Part shown: positions 10,600-22,900 of the stretch, piece after piece
Numbering within the stretch: the first letter of the stretch is position 1
How the letters are laid out: the number at the start of each line of letters is the position of its first letter
NCBI GenBank assembly: GCA_028023455.1
Contig: JAQFVV010006238.1
Span: forward strand, 1,369,478 to 1,433,477
Source: Epiperipatus broadwayi
Taxonomy: Eukaryota; Onychophora; Udeonychophora; Euonychophora; Peripatidae
Reading direction: 5' to 3'
Length of the DNA stretch: 64,000 nt
Notes under the pieces: model-generated
Databases searched by the model: none
Told to the model about the DNA's origin: nothing
Seen by the model: only the letters and a program-made list of their open reading frames with translations
Position numbers and translations under genes: made by a program

Positions 10600-11790
10600 A
10601 TGGACTACTAGGTATTTTTGGATCTCTGCACAATACTTTTTTAAAAATTCCTCTTTAATATCTTTAATATATACTTCTAATAATTTTTTGAATATATATA
10701 AAAGTCCTTAAAATCCATATCATATAACCCTATTCAGTATAGCTTTTCATAATTATCGGCGCAGAGATTTAGTTTTTGTTTTAAGTAATGCTTACGATAT
10801 TTCACACAAATTGAACTTTGTTGTTTGGGGGGGGGGTAGTTATGTGTGTGCGTGCGTGACTAGTTAAAGTCATGCCAATAAAAAAAAAATGTATATATTT
10901 TTCTACAATTTAGTATATTTTATTATAATGTGGGTAATTCATATTGTAATAAAAAATCATTATTATGCCGAAAATAATTATAAAATGATTTTATCTTTCT
11001 TTTTTTTTTAAAAAAAAAAGAATCTAATTTGTATTGTATTGTCATCATATGCCACGTAGAGATAATTTTTTCATTTTTTTTTTTAGAACTACAGTTTAAT
11101 TAGCAGAAAGGAGATTAATAGAATAAAAAATTTTAAAATCAATAATAAAAAAAAAAAAAATCATAATCAAAGTTTTTATTGAATTATAAGAGCATACATT
11201 AAAAATAGAATTTCAGTCTTCTTTTAATATAATATACGTCAAAATATCGAAATTCATTTATTCGTATACTAGGCTGTGTTTTTTTTTTTAAAGTCATTTT
11301 TATGACATACAGATATATATATATATTCGTGTTATTTTCCACGAGGTAATTTCACACATCATTCCAAACCACATTTTTTTTTACGTAAACCATCACTTGC
11401 TCTGTGTTTCTTTTTGTCAACTTCTATTCTTTGTCCCCATTTTTAAATCTAGTCTAATTCTTTGTGCCTTCTGAATTTTTTTAAGTTTTTTTTTTATATT
11501 CACAGCGTATGAGCTGTTTTCCTAACCAACTCCTCTAGAGCCTCCAATATATATATATATATATTGCTTTTTATCTAATTATTATACAATTCTTTCAGAC
11601 TCAAAAGGAGATTGAAATTTACCTAGATAATATTTTAATCGCTATAATCATTGAAATTGATCAAAAATATATAAAAAATATCATCTTGTATGATGAATAA
11701 ATCCTTGTAGACTGAGATGGAAAGAAATCTATCTGAGATGAAACTAGTATTATATGATCAGTACTTCATCTTACCGTTTTCTAAACTGGA
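10600..11790. other. AT-rich stretch with homopolymers, no recognised gene
   Basis: Contains poly-A/poly-T runs, a G9 run near 10828 and short (TA)n tracts near 11312 and 11550. No element boundaries are evident. Confidence 0.45.
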
Positions 11791-11802
11791 TATTTATTCA
11801 CA

Positions 11803-12215
11803 TGTATATAAACTAATAAATGAAATACAAGTACCGTATATTTTATATGCCTGAAGTCTAGATGTAATATCGGGAATTTGAACACAGACTTTCAAGCTCC
11901 CGTCAGCCATCCACTCTATCTCATATAATCGATACACATGACCACACACATGTGAGAAAGATAAATGATCTCCCATATACATATTTCGATTTGCCATGTT
12001 AATATAAACCGAGCACTGATTATATATATGTGTGTGGCAGATGATCTGGACCAACTGATGACTGCTGATTCCGCACAAAATATATATATTGGAGATCATT
12101 TTCTCATATGTGTGTGGTTATGTGGATTGGTTGTATGAGATAGAGTGGATGCTTAAGAGAGCTTGAAAGTCTTGGGTCAAATCTCTGATATTATAAGCTA
12201 ATAAAGAAAGTTAAA
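11803..12215. mobile_element. Palindromic repeat with hammerhead motif
   Basis: The left arm (about 11803-11977) and right arm (about 12091-12215) are diverged inverted copies sharing tatctcatataatcgat-like sequence, agagagcttgaaagtct-like sequence and cttataatatcag-like sequence. The middle holds a hammerhead-like motif at 12044-12099, related to the one at 8491-8550. No coding frame. The 101-codon minus-strand frame across the left arm is a by-product of the palindrome. Confidence 0.65.
12044..12099 (+). ncRNA. Hammerhead ribozyme-like motif (family G, copy 2)
   Basis: CTGATGA is at 12055-12061. Stem II is TGC (12063-12065) with GCA (12073-12075). CAAAA replaces CGAAA, so G12 is lost. Stem I pairs CCAA (12051-12054) with TTGG just after the cleavage position. 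Beyond an internal loop, ATGATC pairs with GATCAT in six pairs. Compared with copy 1 the stem sequences differ but pairing holds. C17 appears to be T in this copy. Confidence 0.6.
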
Positions 12216-12302
12216 ACTTTTGAAATCTTAGTAATAGCCTAGCAGTACGATTATTAATTGACTTATCAAATAATATTCTTTCATCATTGTCATTTTTAAT
12301 TA

Positions 12303-12508
12303 CTGCAGGATGAAGCCTGAATCTCCAATCCATAGCTACTCTTTTCCACATCATAGTAATTTTTTTATTGCATTCATCCTTTTTACTTGCTGTCTCTTTA
12401 TATGTATTTCATGGGATCCAATTTAGGACTCTACTATCTATCTATTATTTCTTCTTCTATCATCATGTCCAGCCCAGCTTCATTTTAGTCTATTAATTCT
12501 TTCAAGGA
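12303..12508 (-). mobile_element. RTE LINE 3'-end fragment
   Basis: Its sequence parallels the 3' end of the neighbouring RTE: ctgcaggatgaag, then ttttccacatcatag, ggatccaatttagg and gtccagcccagcttcatttt. It is a 5'-truncated insertion on the minus strand and too decayed to keep a frame. It abuts the better RTE copy directly, so two insertions of one family sit head to tail here. Confidence 0.75.
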
Positions 12509-13484
12509 TCATCATCATCATCATCATTAACCATTATCAATCCACTGCAGGATGAAGGTCTCTCCAAGTTTAATCCATCTTCTCCGATCTTTAGCTTCTC
12601 TTTTCCACAACACCCCTGCACATTTTCTTATTTCATCCATCCATCTCACATGTAGTCTCTTTCTGGGTCTTTTACAACCTCTTGGAATCCAGTTTAAAAT
12701 TTCAATTGTCCATCTATTATCATATTTTCTAGCAATATGTCCAGCCCAACTCCATTTCAATCTTTTAATTTTTTCAATAAGGTCAGTAACACCTGTTTGT
12801 TGTCTTACCCATACATTGTGTTTTCGATCTCTTCTTGTTACTCCCAACATACATCTCTCCATACTCCTTTGAGTGGTCTGAAGTCTCTGTATAGCTCTTC
12901 TATTAAGTGTCCAAGTCTCAGATTCATAAGTAAGAACTGGTAAAACACATTTGTTAAAAACCATTCTTTTCAAACACATAGGCATATTTCCTTTTAGTAT
13001 CAAGTTATTTCTACCAAAAGCACTCCAACCAAGTTTAATTCTATGATTAATTTCCTCCATTATGTTTCCATCTGTATTAATAATCTGACCTAGGTATTTG
13101 TAACTGTTAACTTCTTCTAATTCTTCATAATCAATCTTTATTTTCATATTTTGAGCAAATCGATTAAACATTACTTTAGTCTTTTTAACATTTATCTTTA
13201 GTCCTACTTTTTTACTTTCATCGGCTAACTCCTGCAACATTTCCTGCAGCTCTGAAGCATTATTTGCAAAAACAACTACATCATCTGCAAAATCTAAATG
13301 ACTTAAATACTCTTCATTTACTTTCATTCCTTTAGTTTCCCATTTTAATCCACAAAATACTTCTTGCAGCACTGCTGTAAAAAGTTTTGGAGATATGGAG
13401 TCACCTTGCCTTACACCTTTCTCAATGTTGATTTTTCCAGTATCATTATGTAATCTAATTGTTGCTGTTGAATTTTTATATCAG
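12509..13484 (-). mobile_element. 5'-truncated RTE LINE with microsatellite tail
   Basis: The element runs from its truncated 5' end near 13484 to a 3' tail of (ATG)n (complement of the atcatcatc run at 12509-12527). Short tandem-repeat tails instead of poly-A are typical of the RTE clade. It contains one long open frame and is the best preserved of the RTE copies here. Confidence 0.88.
12527..13484 (-). CDS. RTE reverse transcriptase, C-terminal two-thirds, open frame
   Basis: About 319 codons are open on the minus strand. The frame begins at the truncation with YKNSTATIRLHNDTGKINIE and continues through RQGDSISPKLFTAVLQE. The catalytic block SHLDFADDVVVFANN has both aspartates (near 13285-13310). 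The RTE-specific C-terminal region follows: SYKYLGQIINTDG, INHRIKLGWSAFGRNNLILK, VLTYESETWTLNRRAIQRLQ and HVRWMDEIRKCAGV. The endonuclease and the first RT motifs are absent, so it cannot be autonomous. An upstream TAA lies just outside. No start codon exists in the retained part before CTG at 13372; the given start is the element edge. Confidence 0.85.
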
Positions 13485-13499
13485 TACCTAATTTGTTTA

Positions 13500-16400
13500 C
13501 TCACATTTTTTTTTCCAATTCCTTTTTGCTACTCTTTATATATATATATATTGTGCCCTTATCTATAGGTTATAATAAGGTAGAATGGTCAATTGCTAAA
13601 AAAAAAAAATTTTAAATTTTAAAATACGTTTGTGTAATATATTGATAATTGTATGATCGATTAGATTTTATAGTACAATTTAAGGCTGAAAAATACCTGG
13701 TATGTAAAAGTGTAATGGATTATTTTAAAAAAACAGTTAAATAAAGCTTAATTATATCCTTGCTTATGGTTGTAAAAGCTGGCCATATAAAATAATACAG
13801 CTATAAATAGTTAAAAGTATATTAACAATCCAATTGTAATGTTTTAAAACTAATAAATTAAATAAACGCTATATGTAATATTATAATTATAATTAATATT
13901 CAAATTTAATCTAATATATTTTAAGATAAACTTTAGGATGGTGAGAATTATATTTAGTTCTACATTTTTTAAATTATTTTCCAAATTTTTATAAAATATA
14001 TCAGTTTTGGTAATTTAGACCGAGACGTAAATTAAAAAAAAAAATCATCATCTGATAAAGTTAGTAATCATGTGACTGTATATTATATACCTTCACACAC
14101 ACGCTTGTTAGAATATAATAATAAAGTTTGTGAATTATAAAACTAAATGTAATTGCTATCTATCGTTAAAGTAAAGGTTGAAATATTGAATGTTATTTTA
14201 ATAATTGTTTAAAAGTTTAAATGATTTTGATAAAACTATAATTGAGTTTAAAAATACTATTCTAAGTAATATTTTAAAAACATGATGTCATAAATTCTTT
14301 ATTTAAAAAGTTTAATCTATTATAAAACTAAAAATGTGTAAATTTGTTCGCACTAAAAAAGTCATTAACCAATCAACGGAGGTAATTTAGCAGACAAAAA
14401 AATAGGAATTAGATGGAGAAAAAAAAGAAGGAATGTGTAAGTAAAGGAAGGAGGAACATATTTTTTTAGCTGTATAAGATCGTAAGCTAGAAAAATGTTA
14501 TAATTTAAAAATTTTTGTATTTATTTTAAAAGTTTTGTTTTAAAATATAATATTTTGAACTGCCTTTAAATGGAAGGCTAATTTAAAAGATTTCTTGCCA
14601 GGATTTTTATTCAAGTTTAGCCGAAACCTTGCAGTAAAATGGAAATACTACAGAAAAAAGTACCTAAAAGTATTGATAAAGTAAAAATAATTGTAAAGTG
14701 CCTTGAATACAGTTTATTTGTGATCAACCAGGAAATCATTAGAACTCAGATAAATATAATTTGGACATTATACAGAAAACTTAAAAGAAAAGTTATTTGC
14801 CATCAGGAAAAATTATGACGCACAATTTTAAAAGGCTACTCCGAAGTTTTTTTTTATTCTTCTCTATGGAAAAATTAAGATGCGTATATCATAAAGAAAA
14901 AATTATGTAAAAGTTATAATGGAGAAAGAATGTTTGTCTTTTTAAAGGAAACATTACAAAGTATATAGTACCAGAATTTTAAAAGAAGGAAAAAAGTTAC
15001 AGAATAATAATATGAAAGAGCTATTGTGTTTTTATGAAAAAGGAACAGAAAAACTTTCTCTAAGAAGAATTAAAAATATTACAAAGTGTTCATTAGAGAA
15101 ATGCTTAATAAAGATAAAGATTTTGGAAAATATAAGTCTAATTTATTTAATGAAATGTATCCATGGGAACAGAAAAGTTTTATTGAATATTTAAATCAAA
15201 GTACTGAGAAGATGCATCATAAAAGTTGCGCGGGAGAAAATATTAGCAAGAAATATTAGAAGGGAATATTTAGAAGTTTTCTTTACGGGATTAACTAATA
15301 TCATAATTAATAATTGTATTAAATATTATAAAAACCAAGGATTATCATTCATGAATATTTATTGAACGAAGTAATATTTGTTTTACCTTAAAATTGAACA
15401 AGCAGAGAGAGGAACATTAAGTGAATGGAAAAGAAATGATAAACAATTTTTTTTTTTGGCTTTAGTATGAACGGTTTTTCAGGAAAATTTGATGAAGGAG
15501 TACAGTAAATATAGTTTGAATATTTTTTACTAATTTATTTTAAAATATAAAATGTTATGTGAGATTAGGGAAAACATAAAACATAAATTTAGTAATATTA
15601 AAATTTAAATATAATAGCTTGATAAAATTATAGAAATAGTGTTTAAAATAAAGTGTATGGATCAAATGGATGGTGAAGCCTACGGAAAGCGATCGAGGAG
15701 ATAAAGGTCGTTTGGTAATTTTGATAGTTATTTATAATGCATAATGTATTTTTTTTAGATCATCTATTGACCTAAGAATGAAGTGTGAAAGTCTTAATTA
15801 TATGTACACATTTTATGCAACATTTTAACATATAATGAGATAGGAGTAATTCGGAATATGCATGTAACAATTTATTTAAAGTATATTAATAATATAATTT
15901 AACAGAACAATTGTGTGATTCTTTTGAACTTTCATGTGATAAAGTATTCAGATATTTAAATAGTTTGTATATGATTAAATATACGGAGGAAAGTAGTAAA
16001 AAGATTTTCTTATAGAACAGTGGAATAGTTTTAAAATATCAATGAATTTTATTATTGTTAGTAATGCAGATATGTATTTGTCGATGTACAGTATAGAAAA
16101 AATCTTGAGAAATAAGATCGGATAGTGACTTGGAAGTACTAGTGGAGAGGAAACCAAGATGATGTTTTTTTTTTTTTTTTAAGAAATAGGAAAATATAAG
16201 GGATTTGGATCATATTTAGTTTTGTGTGATTTAGTATAGTTAACTAAGTCCTATGACTGAACACATATGGTTTGGACAGTGTTTTGCATATCTTTAAACT
16301 TTTGATGTTAGAATAAAGCTGAAGAAATAGCTTTAGCATCGTTCCCATGATAGAGGTTGGTAGACAGGTAAAGGTCACTCCTCTATAGTGTCTTTTAATT

Positions 16401-18828
16401 CACTGTGCCATGATTGTCAAGGTATATGACGAGTAATATTCTAGTTGTATTTTGATCCTATGCATCTATCTTCGCTATCCTTATTTCATGAATCTGCATC
16501 GGTCAGAAAGATATTTTCAAAGAAATAATGAATAAAATAGAACTGAAGATATGTTATCGTTTATGTAAGAATAGTTTATTTGCTTGAATGTATAGAATTG
16601 TGTAACTTTAAAATTGAAAGTCCAAAATATCATAAAGAGAGAAAGAATCATATAATACATTGTAAAATTAATTCAGAAATGAATATAAGATTTTGAAAAG
16701 AAATCTAAACCAAGTATTTTAAAAGTGATAATAAAATTTGAATGTTTTTTTTTAAAATATTAATGTTGGAGGGAATGAGTATTGCATATTTATCAAGAGA
16801 AAATTCAATAAGGTATAATAAACATATACTTGTGCATGGTATATTAATAGTTATAATTATATCATTCAAAGTAAGGCTTGAATGAGAATATTAGGATTAA
16901 TAAACATCGGATAATGAATAATAAAAACTTAATACCGAATGTAGAATAGTGTTTTGACTTTGTAAGATTCCATACAACCAATATGAAACTAAATTTTGTT
17001 ATTTTGTAGAATTTTATTACGAATGTAAATTTTTGTAAAAAAAAAATGTAATTTTAATAATATTAGGGATGAAAAGTGTTTGTGATAATCATATAAGAAA
17101 TGCATTTTGTAATAAGCTAACCATAATAATAAATCAAGTAATAATACTGTATTTTCTTAAGTGTTAAAAAAAAAAAAAAAAAAAGATTTAACTAGGAAAA
17201 GTAAATAATATTTTGATTTCATTTTATAAACTAATAAACTAAGTTGAGATATGAAAGTAAGGGATATTCAATGTATATAGTGTAAAAATATTGTTAATTT
17301 ATTTATGTTGTTAATAAACTTTGTTTTAAATTTGTTTTAAAGTTTTGTGTCCCATTTGTTATTTCTCCACATGGATGCATGAAATCACGATACATTTATA
17401 ATTGAAACAGACATATAAATTTTGCACAAAAGGTAAACATAAAAGTGTTATAAGAATTTTGAGAATTTATTGGTATGTTAAAATTAAAAGATCATAATTT
17501 TTATATTATTTATTGGTCATAAGTCGGTTGCCACAATATTACATTAAATTATATGCTAATGTTGCCACACGTATTCTGTTGTCAGATTATTAAAATACTA
17601 CCACGTAGGTATTTATTTATTTCATTTTAGGAAGAAATAAGATTATATTATATTATTATTGTTATTATTATTTTTATTATTATTAGTTGCTGTGTAGTAG
17701 ATTATGACATAAAATTCCCTTTTCATATTTTACTACCGTAATTTTAAATCAGTTAGAATACAATTTATGAACCTGAGACTTTTATTTTATTTTACTTCAT
17801 TTTATTTAATTGAGCTAGATTCTTGTTATAAAGAAGATTAAGATATGATTATTATTTTAATCGTAGTGAATAGAGCTCAGAAAGTCGTAAGAATACTATG
17901 AGTTAGTTATTTGGTATAGTAAAAAGGGGGATAGTGTTCTTATGCCATTGAGGTAGTATCGTGTGGATAATGGCTCAATGTAGTCTATCTCGTTCCCTGT
18001 ATTGTCACTCCATGTCTCATGAAAATAGTAAATATTTGTTTAATTCATTTTAAAATTGAACTGTATTTGTATTTTAAAATTAGAGCTAGTAATCATTTTA
18101 ATTAATGCTGAATATTTCATTTATTTATTTGTTAACTGAGCTAGAACCCGTAATAAACAGTATATTTTGGGGTGAGAATGCACGGGGGAGGTTAGAATAT
18201 ATATATATATCTTCATCAAATGGTCTGAAGGCTTGCTCTTCATTTAAGAAAGTATCAGATTCATATGAAAAACTGGTAGAATTTGTAATGAAGAAACTGA
18301 AAGATATATTAACTTATTACATATGCAGTAGTTTCAAATCCTTGATATTGGTAATGATGATAATTGATTATTATTTTCCTAGATGTTATATATTGCAAAA
18401 TTAGCAGTTGCATTAAAGATAGTTATAGAAAAATTGCTATAATGTTAACCAAATTGTTTTTCAGAATACATATTGCTTGCAAAATGAAATAATTATAATA
18501 GCTATTTATGTCAATGAATTTGGCAAACTGCTTAATATAGAGAATTGTACTGTAGAAATTAGGCATCTGTCTTATTTCAGGTTTTATGTTTTTATTAATT
18601 ATGTTGGGATAAGTATTTTGCTGTGTTCCAGATCTGTAAACTGCACATCATTCAAGAACTTGCTAAAAACAATTTTTAGCATATAAAAGACAAAATCTTT
18701 TACATGATCTGCAATTGACAACAGGAACTCACTACCCAACACTCTAGTCCTGAACTATCTATTTAAGCAGGGATTATCTCTGGATGAAAGATGATAGAAT
18801 CCAATTCATTTTCAAATTAATTTTTATC
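13500..18828. other. Long AT-rich stretch without recognised features
   Basis: Only short chance frames occur. There are poly-T and poly-A tracts (for example near 16166 and 17166), a (TA)n tract near 13540 and imperfect (ATT)n near 17650-17690. The 99-codon frame at 18105-18404 has no recognisable motif and spans a (TA)n run. Confidence 0.5.
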
Positions 18829-18829
<1 letters not shown>

Positions 18830-18916
<87 letters not shown>

Positions 18917-18937
18917 GTTGTTGTTGTTGTTGTTGTT
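18830..18937 (+). repeat. (ATT)n then (GTT)n microsatellite at the LINE 5' edge
   Basis: About 29 ATT units are followed by about 7 GTT units, directly joined to the truncated 5' end of the LINE. A matching (ATT)n tract lies beyond the LINE 3' end, so the LINE appears to have inserted into a microsatellite. Confidence 0.9.
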
Positions 18938-18939
18938 AG

Positions 18940-19614
18940 ATTAAACCGCGGTTTATTTTTTCTGATTCGTCTCTTTCTAAATTATTTCTTACAGATCATT
19001 TTGCTACTGAATTAAAAATATTGAATTGTATGGATAATATTAATGTTTGTGCATATGTTGAGAAATTATCTTTTTCTAAATTGAATTATTTATTATCTGT
19101 TCAGAATTGGGATGAGATTTTTATGATAGATAATGTAAATGATGCATTTTTGGGGTTCCAAACTATTTGTTTAGATTTAATTGCTAAAGCAAAGTTTCAT
19201 TTAAAATTGACAATTAAGAATAGAAGAAGATCTCTTTGGGTGACAGATGCGCTGGTATGTAAAATTAATTAGAGAAATATATTAAAAGCTTTGGATGGAT
19301 CATCAGATGTTTTAAAAAAACTTAATGTTGAAATTAAGTCTGATATTAGAAAGTTGAAGTTTAGATATTATCAAGAATTCCTTAGTGATAAAAATGTTTC
19401 TTTGAAATGGAGAACAATAAATTCTTTGATTAAAAAATCTTCTCCTGATCGTATTAAATGTATTAAATATAATGAAAGTTTAATTGAGTTACAGAATAAT
19501 GAAAAATATTTAGCTGATCGGTTTAATGAGTATTTTGTAAATTTATCGATGCGTGATGTGCCTGAGCAGATTTTGTCTTCTTATTCAAGTTTGAATTACT
19601 TTTTTATATTCTGA
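18940..19614 (+). pseudogene. LINE ORF2 linker region, upstream of RT
   Basis: One reading frame from the truncation edge (IKPRFIFSDSSLSKLFLTDH) through NCMDNINVCAYVEKLSFSKL to RRSLWVTDALVCKIN. A single in-frame TAG at 19270-19272 follows, and the same frame then continues as DGSSDVLKKLNVEIKSD to ADRFNEYFVNLS. This is the endonuclease-RT linker (KRRSLWVTDAL and ADRFNEYFVN are typical of Jockey/CR1-group proteins). A frameshift near a T run at 19600-19606 separates it from the RT frame. Confidence 0.78.
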
Positions 19615-19630
19615 TGTTTCTGAATCTCAG

Positions 19631-21157
19631 TTGTCTGTAGCAATTGATAGTTTAAAAAATGTCACTTCTTTTGGACTAGATGGTATAACACCTAAGATGC
19701 TTAAAGAAAATAAGGTTGCATTTTTGCCTGTTTTAGTTGATTTATTTAATTTATCTTTGCAGTCTGGATCATTTCCAGAATGTCTGAAAGTTAATGTTAT
19801 TACTCCTGTTTATAAAAAGGGTGATTCTACTCTTATGGTCAATTATAGGCCAATTGCTATTATTTTTGTTTTTTCTAAATTATTGGAAATGATTGTTAGG
19901 GATCAAATGTTGTCATTTCTGTTTAAAAATAAAATTTTATCTGACTATCAATATGGTTTTCTTCCTGGAAGAAGTACATTAGATGCTTTAAAACATCATG
20001 TTCAGTATTTAACATCTTCATTGGATCAGGAACTTAAAACATTGGCTATTTATCTTGATTTATCTAAAGCATTTGATTCTGTTAATCATAATATTTTGAT
20101 TAAGCGTTGCTACTTGTATGGTTTTCGTGGATCTATTGGTAGTTGGTTGGAGAGTTATTTAAATGATAGGAAACAGTTTACTAATATTTATGGTACTATC
20201 AGTGATGTGGTCTTGATTAATTCTGGAGTTCTGCAAGGTTCAGTACTTGGTCCTCTATTGTTTTTAATTTATATTAATGATTTATTTTCATTGAAGTTAC
20301 ATTCTAAGATTTTTGGTTTTGCTGATGATATTGCTTTATCTTGCAATGCTGTTTCTTATAATCTTCTTGAAAAATTAGTGAATGAGGATTTGGACTCAAT
20401 TGGTAAATGGTTGGCATATAATTCATTGTTGGTCAATTTAGATAAAACAAAAGCTATTCTTTTTTCTTACAAGCGTACTTTTTTTCCTCTTAAGATTAAA
20501 ATTTGCTGTAAGTATATTTTGCATTACAATAGTATATGTACTTGTGAGAATATTCCTTTGGTAGATAATTATTGTTATTTGGGAATATATATTGACTCCA
20601 GGTTGTCCTGGACAAATCACATTACCTATCTTTGTCAACAGTTACGTAATTTAAACTATATGTTTTATTATTTAGTTAAATTTCTTCCTAAGTCTGCTCT
20701 CATTTTTATTTACATTGCCTGTTATCAGAGTATTTTATCTTACAATATCATTATTTGGGGTAATGCTTCTCCACATATTTTATCTTCTTTGCGTGTTTTG
20801 CAAAATTATACTTTGCGCATTATTTTTGGTAGATCTCGTTCCTCTTCTGTTCGAGATATTTATATTGCATTTGGTTTATTTGATGTAAATCACTTATATC
20901 AATATAGAGTTATTTTTGATATTTTTTGTGCTAAACCTTTTCTGAATTCTAGAGTTTATGTTCTAAATACTCGTCTTTCTAATAAATTTCAATTACCTTT
21001 ACCAAAATTTTTTAAGGAATCTAGTAGAAGACAATATGTTTATTCTGGGTCAAAGTTGTTTAATAAATTTGTATATGAATGTTCAATTGATCTGAATAAT
21101 ATTTCTTATATATCATTCAAAAAATATTTGTGTCAATGGTTGTGTAGTATGTATTAA
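19631..21157 (+). CDS. LINE reverse transcriptase (Jockey/CR1 group), complete RT domain
   Basis: 508 codons. Conserved RT blocks appear in order. GLDGITPKMLKENK is motif 0/1. SFPECLKVNVITPVYKKGD and NYRPIAI follow. DYQYGFLPGRSTLDAL is next. The first catalytic aspartate is in YLDLSKAFDSVNH. SGVLQGSVLGPLLFLIYIND comes next. The catalytic FADD pair is in GFADDIALSC (codons near 20318-20329). The thumb block NLDKTKAILF and the CYLGIYIDSRLSW motif follow. The C-terminal domain ends QWLCSMY at the stop. RT makes cDNA from the element's own RNA at the nicked target. All catalytic aspartates are intact. Upstream parts are disrupted, so the frame is shown from its first start-like codon and is not thought to be an independent protein. 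Confidence 0.88.
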   Translation: MSVAIDSLKNVTSFGLDGITPKMLKENKVAFLPVLVDLFNLSLQSGSFPECLKVNVITPVYKKGDSTLMVNYRPIAIIFVFSKLLEMIVRDQMLSFLFKNKILSDYQYGFLPGRSTLDALKHHVQYLTSSLDQELKTLAIYLDLSKAFDSVNHNILIKRCYLYGFRGSIGSWLESYLNDRKQFTNIYGTISDVVLINSGVLQGSVLGPLLFLIYINDLFSLKLHSKIFGFADDIALSCNAVSYNLLEKLVNEDLDSIGKWLAYNSLLVNLDKTKAILFSYKRTFFPLKIKICCKYILHYNSICTCENIPLVDNYCYLGIYIDSRLSWTNHITYLCQQLRNLNYMFYYLVKFLPKSALIFIYIACYQSILSYNIIIWGNASPHILSSLRVLQNYTLRIIFGRSRSSSVRDIYIAFGLFDVNHLYQYRVIFDIFCAKPFLNSRVYVLNTRLSNKFQLPLPKFFKESSRRQYVYSGSKLFNKFVYECSIDLNNISYISFKKYLCQWLCSMY

Positions 21158-21354
21158 TTTTGGCATTTATTTTATTTATTTAATTAATTTTATTTATTTC
21201 CTAAACTGTTCTTTTGAGTTTTTGATTGTATTTTTATTTAATTTATTTTTACATGTAAATTCCACACACAAGATTTTTCTTGTTTGGAGTTTTTAAATAT
21301 TTGTGATGTACTTTGTTTTATTTCATAGAATAAATTGAATTGAATTGAATTGAA

Positions 21355-21692
<338 letters not shown>

Positions 21693-21734
21693 AAGTAAAG
21701 ACTAAGTACAGTTTTGCATTATAACCTTTAGAAT

Positions 21735-22148
21735 TGATATAAGTGCTAGGAACACTGAGTATGAAAATCTTAACATAATCATTTTATTATATACTGAGCA
21801 GCTTTTGATATCTTAATCCTGATATCATACTAATAGCAATGACTAATGAATGAGAGGGTTGTCGGTAAAACTTATAATGTAAATTTTCTGTAAATATATA
21901 CAAATCACCAATAATTTTAACTCGATAAATAAAATAAAAATCCTGTTTCCCCCTCATTCAAAAATGGTCCATATAACTCATTTGTATATATTTGTATAAA
22001 ATTTACATCTTTTACCCACATCCCTCTCATCCACAAGTCATTGCTTTGAATATGATATCGGGGTTAAGATATCAAAAGCTGCTCAGCGTAATATAATAAA
22101 AGGGTTATTTTAAGCTTTTATTCCTCAGTGTTTCTAGAACTTACATCA
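21735..22148. repeat. About 415-bp palindromic (foldback) element
   Basis: The left arm (21735-21905) and right arm (21980-22148) are diverged inverted copies sharing actgagcagcttttgatatc-like and tgagagggttgt-like sequence. The spacer is about 75 nt. No coding frame. Likely a MITE or foldback element; no clear target duplication seen. Confidence 0.65.
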
Positions 22149-22397
22149 GCTATATTTATATAGGAAAAGTTAACTAACATATTTAGAATTCTAACTTTTA
22201 GAAATTATCTTTAATTTTTATCAAACTATTATGCCTTTTCTATCTCTTTGTTAAAATGCAGATATCTTTGTGCTAAAAGGCCAAAGTACTAACATTATCC
22301 CATAACTGATTATGTAGTTATGGACCTACTATTAGGCTAATGTAGTAAGATAAAATGTTATCTTGTATTTATGATGGATGATATGGAATGAATCAGG

Positions 22398-22825
22398 AAC
22401 GTGTCCAGTTTGTTGGGGCATTGTTGGAATGGATGAACAGAAACATGTACGCAGTGTTTAATTATGAGTGATATCATATGCTCAATGGTTGGTTGATGGG
22501 TCTTCCGATGAGCGGAATCGTGGCCAGCATCGTGATGAATGAATATGAGCAGATTATTATTCCTAGATATATGGACTGTGGATTAGCGCTGTATGCTAGA
22601 TACGTTGATGACATTTTTGTGGCTGCACCGGAGGAAACCATAGAGGACATCAAAACAGACTTTACAACAGCATCAGGTCTGAACATAAATGCAAATTAAG
22701 ATGAAGTCTCTAACAGCATTAAATATTTAGACCTACAAGTGATGATTGAAGCTAATTGCTTCTGCTACAGAATGAACATTAAACCTATCAATATCAGAGG
22801 TCATATACACCACTTATCAAAAACA

Positions 22826-22900
<75 letters not shown>

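Larger units (their letters stand above)
18937..21354 (+). mobile_element. Jockey/CR1-group LINE, 5'-truncated, little decayed
   Basis: A non-LTR retrotransposon of about 2.4 kb. Its coding region enters from the 5' truncation in the spacer between endonuclease and RT, runs through a full RT domain and stops at 21157. A short 3' UTR has aataaa-like signals and a tail of about four AATTG units (21332-21354), the tandem tail seen in several Jockey/CR1-group LINEs. Only one stop and one frameshift are visible. The element sits between two (ATT)n tracts. Confidence 0.88.

Noticed and set aside
11794-12099. 101-codon minus-strand frame
   Set aside because: Lies across a palindromic repeat arm, with no motif and no neighbouring coding signal.
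12552-12872. Plus-strand 106-codon frame opposite the RTE
   Set aside because: Complementary shadow of the well-supported minus-strand RT frame.
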